Below, in pieces: positions 1 through 4,837 of a stretch of DNA of 5,119 bases (positions are counted from its first letter, which is position 1; every line of letters begins with the position of its first letter). Under the pieces are notes generated by a model. It made no database searches. It saw only the letters and a list, made by a program, of their open reading frames with translations, and had not been told where the DNA came from. Both the position numbers and the translations under genes were made by a program. The stretch comes from Rhodobiaceae bacterium UBA7804. GTDB taxonomy: Bacteria; Pseudomonadota; Alphaproteobacteria; Parvibaculales; Parvibaculaceae. The DNA is taken from contig DLCG01000005.1 in the NCBI GenBank assembly GCA_002480495.1, positions 9,777 through 14,895 of the forward strand, given 5' to 3'.

Positions 1-25
1 TACACTCCTGTAGGTTGAGTTGCAC

Positions 26-475
26 TCACGAGACTTGCGAGAGGAGCGCCTGCATGCGCTCTCTCGCCTTCGGGGGAAGCTTGCTGGCGGCGGCCTCGGC
101 GGCCTCGAGATTCGTCGGCTCGCCTACGACAATCACGGTCACCATCCCCAGACCGACGTGTGGCGTGCACCGGATCCCGTAGACGCCGGGTTCCGTCAGG
201 GTGAAGGATCCGTCCTTGTTGAACGGGACCTTGAGCGGCTGTGCGCCGCCGGGCAGCATGCCGGCGATCGACACAGCGTCGTGTCCCTTGTCGGTCGCGA
301 CGAAGGTGACGGTCTCGCCCGGCTTGATGCGGACGAGCTGCGGCGAATAGACGAAGCGGCCGTCCTCGCCCTTGTTGAGCATTTCGATTGTGGCTTCTGC
401 CGCGTTAGCCGTGGCGATCCCGCCCGCCACGGCCATCGCGAGCAGAGTTCCGGTGAGCGTGCGTAATGCGCGCAT
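26..475 (-). CDS. pazS: Pseudoazurin, periplasmic type 1 (blue) copper protein
   Basis: This 149-residue protein is a small periplasmic cupredoxin. Known pseudoazurins shuttle electrons to enzymes such as copper nitrite reductase. A Sec signal peptide (residues 1-25, ending ATANA) precedes the mature chain. The type 1 copper ligands are all visible: H65 in DKGHD, C103 and H106 in RCTPH, and M111 in GLGM. If the mature protein starts at A26 these become His40, Cys78, His81 and Met86, the classical pseudoazurin numbering. The C-terminal helical tail (TNLEAAEAAA) is also typical of the family and separates it from azurin or amicyanin. The ATG is supported by an excellent ribosome site at 481-486. 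It follows copB by 45 bases on the same strand and is probably the last gene of the copper operon. No nitrite or nitrous oxide reductase is visible, so here it may serve copper handling or CopA. The family assignment is firm; the partner is inferred. Confidence 0.95.
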   Translation of the reverse strand: MRALRTLTGTLLAMAVAGGIATANAAEATIEMLNKGEDGRFVYSPQLVRIKPGETVTFVATDKGHDAVSIAGMLPGGAQPLKVPFNKDGSFTLTEPGVYGIRCTPHVGLGMVTVIVVGEPTNLEAAEAAASKLPPKARERMQALLSQVS

Positions 476-480
476 TGTTA

Positions 481-486
481 CCTCCT
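481..486 (-). promoter_or_regulatory. Shine-Dalgarno site of pseudoazurin
   Basis: Minus-strand AGGAGG stands five bases (TAACA) before the ATG at 475. It is the strongest ribosome site in the copper cluster and fixes the start. It also suggests that pseudoazurin is translated independently of copB. Confidence 0.85.
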
Positions 487-520
487 ATGCTTCAGTGGTG
501 GTCAGACCGATGTCTGCGGC

Positions 521-1252
521 TCAGAACCAGAACCGGACACCGGCGACGAGCGCGAGGCTGTCGACGTCCTCGCCCTCTCGTCGGGCAAAGTCGGCCGTCC
601 GTCCGACCTTGCGTTCCCAGGAGACGCCGACATAAGGCGCGAACTCCCGGACGATCTCGTAACGAAGCCTCAGCCCCAGCTCGACATCGCTGAGGCCGCG
701 CCCGATGCCGAGCCGCTCGACCTCCTGGACGGCGAAGTTGAGTTCGGCCGACGGCTGCAAGATGAGCCGTTGTGTGAGCAGGAGCTCGTACTCCGCCTCG
801 ATCCGGGCCGAGACGTCGCCGTCCTCGCTGACGAAGCCCGCGGCGTCCACCTCGAAGAAGTAGGGTGCAAAGCCCTGGACGCCGAAGACGGCGAAGCCGC
901 GCGATGGGCCCGGCCGGATGTCATAACGCGCGCCGACCTGCAGGTCCCAGAACGGGGCGATCATCCGGCTGTAGAGGAGCTGCACCTCGGCGTCTTCCAC
1001 CTTGCCGCCAACAAGCTTCTCGCCCTCGGTCTTGAGCCAAGCCTTGTTGGTGTCGGTCCCGGCCCAGCCCTGGGCCTCCCAGTTCAAGAGATCCTTGCCG
1101 TCTGTCGCTCGGTACTCGAACCGCTCCACCTGCAGGAACGTGAAGACCTCTTCGTCGGCGACCTGGGCCTGCGCCATCTGGGCGCCCGTGAGCAGGAGCG
1201 TGGCCGCTGCCACAGCGAGCAGCGGCCGGTGCCATATGCCGTTCTTGATCAT
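521..1252 (-). CDS. copB: Copper resistance protein B (CopB), outer-membrane protein, short form
   Basis: CopB/PcoB proteins are outer-membrane beta-barrels that bind copper alongside periplasmic CopA. This 243-residue protein has a signal peptide (residues 1 to about 29, ending QAQA), then a domain of alternating strands with typical CopB stretches: LNWEAQGW, NKAWLKTEGEKL, LLYSRMIAPFWDLQ, FAPYFFEVDAA and LLLTQRLILQP. It ends VRFWF, and a terminal aromatic residue is the usual outer-membrane barrel signature. The ATG at 1252 is preferred: GGGAG lies just upstream and the signal peptide then begins MIKN. A GTG at 1267, directly abutting the copA stop, would add five residues. The copA-copB gap is 15 bases, so translational coupling is likely. 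Many CopB proteins carry a Met/His-rich segment between signal and barrel; this one goes straight from the signal to VADEEVFTFLQ and lacks it. Family assignment is confident; exact start moderately so. Confidence 0.93.
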   Translation of the reverse strand: MIKNGIWHRPLLAVAAATLLLTGAQMAQAQVADEEVFTFLQVERFEYRATDGKDLLNWEAQGWAGTDTNKAWLKTEGEKLVGGKVEDAEVQLLYSRMIAPFWDLQVGARYDIRPGPSRGFAVFGVQGFAPYFFEVDAAGFVSEDGDVSARIEAEYELLLTQRLILQPSAELNFAVQEVERLGIGRGLSDVELGLRLRYEIVREFAPYVGVSWERKVGRTADFARREGEDVDSLALVAGVRFWF

Positions 1253-1267
1253 CGTCTCCCACCCCAC

Positions 1268-3250
1268 TCACTCGGCTTGCGCGACGACGTTGGCGACAAC
1301 CACGGTCCGGAACATGCCGGTGTCCATGTGGTAGAGCAGGTGGCAGTGGAACGCCCACTGGCCCAAAGCGTCCGCCGTCACGTCGGCGTAGACCGTCTGC
1401 CCTGGCGGCACGTTAACGGTGTGCTTGCGGGGGTTATTGGCACCGTTGCCGTTCTCGATCTCCATCCACATGCCGTGCAGATGCATGGGATGGTTCATCA
1501 TGGTCTCGTTGACGAACTTGATGCGCACGCGCTCGCCGTGGCGGAGCTTGATCGGCTCCGCTTTGGAGAACTTCTTGTCGTTGATCGACCAGAAGTACCG
1601 CTCCATGTTGCCGGTGAGGCGGACCAGGATCTCCCGTTCCGGCGGTCGCGTATCGTAATTGGGCACGACGGCCCGGAGGTCGGCGTAGCTGAGAATCTTT
1701 GGCGAGCCGTCATCCATCGCCATCCCGCCGTGGGCTGCGCCGGCCGGCGCGGTTTCGCCCCTGGGGGGCATTTGATGCCCGACATGTTCCGGGCCACTCC
1801 GGCCCGCGGCAGTGGCTATGCCGTGGCCTTCTTGCTCCATCGGCTGTGCGGCCGGTTGCCCGGCCGACCCATGGCCCATCGCCGAATGGCCCATCGCTGT
1901 GGCGCCGCCGCCCGCCGGTGCTTCCTGCATGGCGCCGTGCTGCATCGGCATGGTCATGCCGCTGTGGTCTCCGGCGCCGGCGGCGCTGTGCGGCGCCGTC
2001 GAGCCCTGGGGCTGGTCCGAGGCAGTGTCGCCTGCGGGCCACGTCTTCTGCGTGCCGGGCTTATGCTGCATGCCGCCCATGCTGCCGTGGTCCATCGCCG
2101 GCATCGCACCTGGCGGTTCGTGCCCCGCACCGTGGGCGCCGCCCGGCTGCTGGTCCTGGGCCGGCATGTCGTGCTGCATGCCGCTCATGCCGCCGTGCGC
2201 CGCTCCCATGTCGGCCATCGTGAGGATCTGGCGCGGCCGCATCGTCGGGATCTCGGCCGCCATGCCCTCGCGCGGTGCCAGTGTGGCGCGGGCGTAACCG
2301 CTGCGGTCGATGCTCTCGGCGAAGACCGTGTAGGCGCGGTGTTCCTTGGGCTCGACGATCACGTCGTAGGTCTCGGCGACGGCGATGCGGAACTTGTCAA
2401 CCGTCACCGGTGCCACGTCCTGGCCGTCGGCCTGGACGACCTGCATGCGCAGCCCAGGAATGCGCACGTCGAAGAAGCTCATCGCCGAGCCGTTGATGAA
2501 GCGCAACCGCACCCGTTCGCCCGGCTTGAACAGCGCCGTCCAGTTGGCGGCCGGCGGCTGGCCGTTGACGAGGAAGGTGTAGCCGCTCACGTCCGCGATG
2601 TCGGTCGGGTCCATCCGCATCGCACCCCAGTCGAGGCGGTCGCGGACCGTGACGTCCCAGCCCTTGTCCCCGACGTCGCGGAAGAAGTCGAAGACTGTGC
2701 GCTTGTTCCAATTGTAGTAGTCGCTCTGCTTCTTGAGGTTGGAGAGCACCCGGTGCGGGTCCTCGTCCGTCCAGTCCGAGAGCATGACCACGTATTCGCG
2801 GTCGTAGCGGTACGGCGCCGGCTCCGCGGGATCGATCACGAGCGGGCCGTAGACGCCCGACTGCTCCTGCAAGCCGGAATGGCTGTGGTACCAGTATGTG
2901 CCGCTCTGCTTGACGGGGAAGCGGTAGGTGAAGGTCTCGCCGGGCGCGATCCCGTCGAAGCTCAGGATGGGCACGCCGTCCATGTTCGCCGGGAGAAGTA
3001 TCCCGTGCCAGTGGATGGACGTGAGCTCGGAGAGCCGGTTGGTGACCCGGATCGTCACCTCCTCGCCCTCGCGCATGCGCAGGACGGGGCCGGGGATCGA
3101 TCCGTTGACGGTCATGGCCGGCCGCTCCCGGCCGGTGACGTTGACGGTCTTTTCCTCGATGACGAGGTCGTACTCGCCGGCGAGCGCCGGGCCCGCGACG
3201 GCCAACGCTGCCAGCGTTGACACCAGAATGCCTTTGAGGCGCATTTTCAT
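1268..3250 (-). CDS. copA: Copper resistance multicopper oxidase CopA with Met/His-rich insert
   Basis: CopA/PcoA-type periplasmic multicopper oxidase of 660 residues, expected to oxidise Cu(I) and sequester copper. Residues 1-24 form a signal peptide (MKMRLKGILV start, GPALA end). Domain 1 (about 28-140) holds HWH (80-82) and HSH (122-124). Domain 2 spans about 150-330. Domain 3 (about 530-655) holds HPMHLH (587-592) and HCHLLYHMDTGM (635-646). Together they supply the ligands of the type 1 site (H587, C636, H641, M646) and the trinuclear cluster, so the enzyme looks catalytically intact. Residues 343-513 are a low-complexity linker full of Met, His, Gly and Ala, which makes the protein longer than classical CopA/PcoA (about 605-610 residues). 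The ATG at 3250 is chosen because GGGGAG lies eight bases upstream and the signal peptide starts there; the frame stays open to 3352 but that extension has no export signal. No twin-arginine motif is present, unlike classical CopA. copB follows 15 bases downstream. Confidence 0.96.
   Translation of the reverse strand: MKMRLKGILVSTLAALAVAGPALAGEYDLVIEEKTVNVTGRERPAMTVNGSIPGPVLRMREGEEVTIRVTNRLSELTSIHWHGILLPANMDGVPILSFDGIAPGETFTYRFPVKQSGTYWYHSHSGLQEQSGVYGPLVIDPAEPAPYRYDREYVVMLSDWTDEDPHRVLSNLKKQSDYYNWNKRTVFDFFRDVGDKGWDVTVRDRLDWGAMRMDPTDIADVSGYTFLVNGQPPAANWTALFKPGERVRLRFINGSAMSFFDVRIPGLRMQVVQADGQDVAPVTVDKFRIAVAETYDVIVEPKEHRAYTVFAESIDRSGYARATLAPREGMAAEIPTMRPRQILTMADMGAAHGGMSGMQHDMPAQDQQPGGAHGAGHEPPGAMPAMDHGSMGGMQHKPGTQKTWPAGDTASDQPQGSTAPHSAAGAGDHSGMTMPMQHGAMQEAPAGGGATAMGHSAMGHGSAGQPAAQPMEQEGHGIATAAGRSGPEHVGHQMPPRGETAPAGAAHGGMAMDDGSPKILSYADLRAVVPNYDTRPPEREILVRLTGNMERYFWSINDKKFSKAEPIKLRHGERVRIKFVNETMMNHPMHLHGMWMEIENGNGANNPRKHTVNVPPGQTVYADVTADALGQWAFHCHLLYHMDTGMFRTVVVANVVAQAE
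1871..1897. repeat. 15-bp tandem repeat in the Met/His-rich part of copA
   Basis: ATGGCCCATCGC occurs at 1871-1882 and again at 1886-1897, a period of 15 bases or five codons. On the copA strand each unit encodes (T/S)AMGH. A second, imperfect repeated block of about 25 bases lies at 2065-2089 and 2173-2197 and encodes the related GSMGGMQH and GGMSGMQH segments. The codon-multiple period suggests the insert grew by in-frame duplication of Met/His units. Confidence 0.75.
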
Positions 3251-3258
3251 CCTCTCCG

Positions 3259-3264
3259 CTCCCC
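3259..3264 (-). promoter_or_regulatory. Shine-Dalgarno site of copA
   Basis: Minus-strand GGGGAG ends eight bases before the ATG at 3250; a second purine run (GGAGAGG) abuts the start. No comparable site serves the longer reading from 3352, so this decides the copA start. Confidence 0.6.
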
Positions 3265-3327
3265 GTCCTGCTGCCCTCGGGCTCATGCCCACGGTCTGCG
3301 CAACGGAAGATACGTGTCTGTTCCAGC

Positions 3328-3341
3328 CGGCCTTACGGCCG
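3328..3341 (-). promoter_or_regulatory. Small hairpin with GNRA-type loop upstream of copA
   Basis: The minus strand carries CGGCC, loop GTAA, GGCCG: a perfect five-base-pair stem whose RNA loop GUAA fits the stable GNRA class. It lies about 78 bases before the copA start, in the 206-base gap after the small secreted-protein gene. No run of T follows, so it is not an intrinsic terminator. It may stabilise the transcript or separate copA from the upstream gene. A second weak inverted repeat (CGTGC and GCACG, 3413-3428) lies further upstream. I see no convincing promoter or CueR-type site in this gap. Confidence 0.3.
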
Positions 3342-3456
3342 TGAGGTTTCAAAAGAGGCTTCTGTCCAGCCGCGGCCGGATGCCTTGCGGCCTCGCTAGC
3401 GCCGCATCACGACGTGCGTCATGGCACGCGGCGTGGCCGCGTCGACAGAAACGGGA

Positions 3457-3792
3457 TCAGACGGTGGATCGGGGGACGGGAGGATCGCGGTCCAAGGCGA
3501 CGGAGCGCAGATCTCTATCGGCGCCAGCGGGCCGAAACCGCTCATAGCGGTTTGAGTGAATCAGGGCGAAAGAGCTTCCAGGCCGTGCAAACGAGGGCCC
3601 ACACGACGGGGTAATACAATGACCGGAGCCGGCGTGCTCGCCGTGGGAATGGTCGCTCGGTGGCGCTGGCGCGCCCAGAGTATCCGTGGTGGTGACGGAA
3701 GCCGGCATCGCATGATGCGGCGAGGCATGGGCAGGACTCTGGGCCAATAAAAGCCCTACAACGACTAAGAGTGCTGTCAGCAAACGCCACAT
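3457..3792 (-). CDS. Small secreted His/Cys-rich protein, function unknown
   Basis: A 111-residue protein of no family I can name. Residues 1-23 are a clear signal peptide (MWRLLTALLVVVGLLLAQ, ending SPAHA), so it is probably periplasmic. The mature part begins SPHHAMP, then has a His cluster at DHSHGEH (47-53), followed by H58-C59 and C64 in HCITPSC. This is a plausible metal-binding site, or a disulphide pair with nearby histidines. The tail is Arg/Pro-rich, ending LDRDPPVPRSTV. Small secreted proteins with His and Cys clusters are common beside alphaproteobacterial copper and heavy-metal genes, which suits its place upstream of copA on the same strand. The ATG at 3792 puts the signal peptide at the N-terminus, but its ribosome site is weak. 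The frame is open to a GTG at 3843 (128 residues), giving a longer, less standard signal. The gene looks real from its protein composition; a copper role is inferred from context only. Confidence 0.7.
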   Translation of the reverse strand: MWRLLTALLVVVGLLLAQSPAHASPHHAMPASVTTTDTLGAPAPPSDHSHGEHAGSGHCITPSCGPSFARPGSSFALIHSNRYERFRPAGADRDLRSVALDRDPPVPRSTV

Positions 3793-3857
3793 TCTATTTT
3801 GCAATACCGTAACAGCCAACAAACGGCGACTCACTCGCAGCACACCAAGGCGTTGCC

Positions 3858-3886
3858 TATCTAGGGGCCGACATCGTGCCGGTCAA
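3858..3886 (-). promoter_or_regulatory. Candidate sigma-70 promoter for the copper cluster
   Basis: On the minus strand TTGACC (3886-3881) is followed after exactly 17 bases by TAGATA (3863-3858). The -35 box matches consensus at five of six positions, the -10 at only three. Transcription would begin near 3850, about 60 bases before the ATG at 3792. An imperfect dyad (ACCGGCA and TGTCGGC) lies between the boxes, where MerR-type activators bind, but it does not match the known CueR operator (ACCTTCC and GGAAGGT). Confidence 0.35.
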
Positions 3887-3965
3887 GACGCATCGGCCTT
3901 CGTCACGAAAGTTTTATCCGCCATGGCTCGCACAGGCGCACATTTTCCTACAGATAGCACCACGT

Positions 3966-3984
3966 GCTTAACGGAGGATTAAGC
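3966..3984. promoter_or_regulatory. Perfect 6-bp dyad, possible operator
   Basis: GCTTAA (3966-3971) and TTAAGC (3979-3984) are exact reverse complements with seven bases between them. The dyad lies about 80 bases upstream of the candidate -35 box at 3881-3886. It could bind a dimeric regulator, for example a CopR-like response regulator, but it matches no copper box I can cite and a chance origin is possible. A CACGTG palindrome overlaps its left end (3961-3966). Confidence 0.3.
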
Positions 3985-3989
3985 TGATT

Positions 3990-4409
3990 TCATGACGCCG
4001 CCGGATTGCGTGGATCGACGCGCCGCGTATCTGCAACGTCGATCGTGCCGAGCGCTGCCGACGGATCAGCGTGCAGGTTACGTGGAGCAGCGCGACGAGT
4101 CGTGGCGATAACCGTCTTGCACCCAGGCGAACTCGAATCCGCACCCCCTCTGTGTGGTCAACCTGTGGCAGTCCACCGGGCCCACGGGCGTTTTTCCCGT
4201 CGCTGCGAGGTAACATCAGCGCCACAAGGCAGAGTCATCGACCACAATGGGGGAAGGGCCTGCTGACGCAGAGGCGCCTCCATCATTCCGTTTAGACAGA
4301 CAGCCGCAACGTCGTCGGCGCCGATGGCCTCCAACTCGTGTGCGTAAGCTGGCACCGCACTCGATGGAAGCCACTGCTCCTGCTGCGGCAAAAGAGGGCT
4401 GACTGCTCC
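3990..4409 (-). pseudogene. Probable peroxiredoxin-5-type pseudogene, truncated and frameshifted
   Basis: No intact gene lies between 3844 and 4837, but the minus strand of 3990-4409 reads like a decayed Prx5 (AhpC/TSA redoxin) gene. From 4409 one frame gives GAVSP, then LPSSAVPAYAHELEAIG and ADDVAAVCLN (to 4290), comparable to the family pattern GAFTP...LPGYV...ELKAKGVDDIAVVSVN. Twenty codons after that Asn comes TLPCGADVTS, where Prx5 has LADPTGAFGK. A second frame then gives LGARRLSPRLVALL (about 4123), comparable to GxRSxRYSMVV and about 56 codons after the Asn, close to the family spacing. A third frame ends LHADPSAALGTIDVADT with a stop at 3992-3990, resembling the family tail. The peroxidatic Cys motif (TPTCS) is lost and the N-terminal third is missing, replaced by the hairpin-rich DNA beyond 4430. 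The match is from memory of the family, so it is tentative. Confidence 0.4.
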
Positions 4410-4438
4410 CTTATATCCTCGTCCCGGATGTGACGGGC

Positions 4439-4468
4439 GCCCGCCCGGCCTGCGGCCGGCCGCCGGGC
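4439..4468. repeat. GC-rich imperfect palindrome
   Basis: The inner stem is CCGGCC (4445-4450), loop TGC, GGCCGG (4454-4459). Outer arms GCCCG (4439-4443) and CGGGC (4464-4468) extend it. It is the first of the hairpins leading towards ardC; a further short one, GCCCG (4482-4486) with CGGGC (4494-4498), follows it. Confidence 0.6.
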
Positions 4469-4496
4469 TCTCGTGAACCGAGCCCGCGTTCGTCGG

Positions 4497-4521
4497 GCGA
4501 TCAGTCCACCGGACTGATCGC
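4497..4521. repeat. Perfect 11-bp inverted repeat with 3-base loop
   Basis: GCGATCAGTCC (4497-4507) and GGACTGATCGC (4511-4521) are exact reverse complements around ACC. On the plus strand only GTTTCC follows, so it is a poor intrinsic terminator. Its lower GC content sets it apart from the surrounding hairpins, and it would extrude or fold readily. It could be a recombination or transfer-related site, or a weak terminator for upstream transcription. A small stem, GCCC (4543-4546) with GGGC (4550-4553), follows. Confidence 0.7.
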
Positions 4522-4572
4522 GTTTCCTCCTCACCGGTCTCGGCCCTTCGGGCTTCGATCCCTGGCGCGATA

Positions 4573-4591
4573 GGCAGCCCTGCGGGCTGCC
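4573..4591. repeat. Perfect 8-bp hairpin with TGC loop
   Basis: GGCAGCCC (4573-4580) and GGGCTGCC (4584-4591) flank TGC. The same loop occurs in the palindrome at 4439-4468, which suggests a family of related hairpins in this leader. No T-run follows on either strand. Confidence 0.65.
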
Positions 4592-4600
4592 CGACGGCCG

Positions 4601-4616
4601 CCGCCCTCGCGGGCGG
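4601..4616. repeat. Perfect 6-bp hairpin
   Basis: CCGCCC (4601-4606) and GGGCGG (4611-4616) flank the loop TCGC. It lies ten bases after the preceding hairpin and 16 bases before the long inverted repeat. Confidence 0.55.
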
Positions 4617-4680
4617 TGAAGTTCTTTCTATTGCCTTTCCCGGTGGCGCGGGGTGGGCGGCGCTCCCTTCTAGGCCCGCC

Positions 4681-4692
4681 GCGGCGCGCCGC
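4681..4692. repeat. 12-bp perfect palindrome
   Basis: GCGGCGCGCCGC equals its own reverse complement. It sits directly after the AGGCCCGCC arm inside the long inverted repeat, so it may be a protein-binding half of that structure or simply reflect GC richness. Confidence 0.4.
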
Positions 4693-4696
4693 AACC

Positions 4697-4738
4697 CTCC
4701 GCTCCGCTCCGGGTCCTCCACTCCGTTCCGGCCCTCCG
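4697..4738 (+). repeat. CTCCG short direct repeats in the loop of the long inverted repeat
   Basis: CTCCG starts at 4697, 4702, 4707, 4721 and 4734: five copies in 42 bases, the first three head to tail. The stretch is strongly pyrimidine-biased and would form most of the unpaired top of the long hairpin, leaving an exposed repetitive sequence for a protein or another RNA. Confidence 0.55.
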
Positions 4739-4743
4739 GGTGC

Positions 4744-4768
4744 GGCCCGCCCCTTTGGCGGGCCTTTC
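4744..4768 (+). terminator. Terminator-like hairpin inside the ardC leader
   Basis: GGCCCGCC (4744-4751) and GGCGGGCC (4757-4764) form a perfect eight-base-pair stem with loop CCTTT. TTTCC follows, a short and weak U-tract. An identical GGCCCGCC at 4673-4680 can pair with the same right arm, so two exclusive folds exist. The hairpin could attenuate transcription into ardC, or simply be the tip of the long inverted repeat. Confidence 0.35.
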
Positions 4769-4826
4769 CGGTCGCATCTCGCCGCCCACCCCGCTTCCGG
4801 GGAAAGGCGCGCGAGTTTTTGCGAGC

Positions 4827-4832
4827 GGAGGT
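4827..4832 (+). promoter_or_regulatory. Shine-Dalgarno site of ardC
   Basis: GGAGGT stands five bases before the ATG at 4838, an almost ideal site that fixes the start. It lies 19 bases beyond the closing base of the long inverted repeat, so folding of the leader would not directly hide it. Confidence 0.8.
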
Positions 4833-4837
4833 GTGCC

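Larger units (their letters stand above)
4633..4808. repeat. Long nested inverted repeat upstream of ardC
   Basis: Two segments are mirrored across about 175 bases. GCCTTTCCC (4633-4641) is the reverse complement of GGGAAAGGC (4800-4808). GCGGGGTGGGCGGCG (4648-4662) is the reverse complement of CGCCGCCCACCCCGC (4780-4794). An inner pair, AGGCCCGCC (4672-4680) and GGCGGGCCT (4757-4765), nests in the same register. Thirty-three base pairs in three collinear blocks are very unlikely by chance even in GC-rich DNA. The structure closes 29 bases before the ardC start codon, with the ardC ribosome site just outside it. It may act as a structured RNA leader, a hairpin promoter in single-stranded DNA, or a transfer or replication site; the sequence alone does not decide. 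Confidence 0.8.

Noticed and set aside
20..466. Plus-strand open frame of 148 codons
   Set aside because: It is the antisense shadow of pseudoazurin, whose copper ligands, signal peptide and ribosome site are unmistakable.
770..3220. Plus-strand open frame of 816 codons
   Set aside because: It lies opposite copA and copB and contains no recognisable domain; its His/Arg/Val-rich composition is what the complement of high-GC coding DNA gives. The minus-strand genes have complete motifs, signal peptides and ribosome sites.
3251..3352. N-terminal extension of CopA to a start at 3352
   Set aside because: It would bury the signal peptide behind 34 polar residues, and it lacks a ribosome site; the ATG at 3250 has both a good site and an immediate signal peptide.
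4120..4200. tRNA-like stretch (GAACTCGAATCC)
   Set aside because: It recalls a T-arm, but no acceptor stem, anticodon arm or D-arm can be paired around it on either strand.
4071..4295. Plus-strand open frame of 74 codons
   Set aside because: There is no clear ribosome site or recognisable motif. It overlaps other open frames of equal weakness in decayed sequence.
4247..4402. Plus-strand small open frame of 51 codons, Arg/Pro-rich
   Set aside because: It has no ribosome site and runs antisense to the better-supported peroxiredoxin remnant. No family resemblance is seen.
4158..4721. Minus-strand open frame of 187 codons across the hairpin region
   Set aside because: Its first hundred codons translate the GC-rich inverted repeats into Arg/Pro/Gly/Ala-rich low complexity. 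Only the last part (from about 4409) looks protein-like, and I assign that to the peroxiredoxin pseudogene.
4439..4808. CRISPR array or replication iterons
   Set aside because: The repeats are inverted hairpins of differing sequence. There are no regularly spaced identical direct repeats of suitable length, and the CTCCG units are too short.
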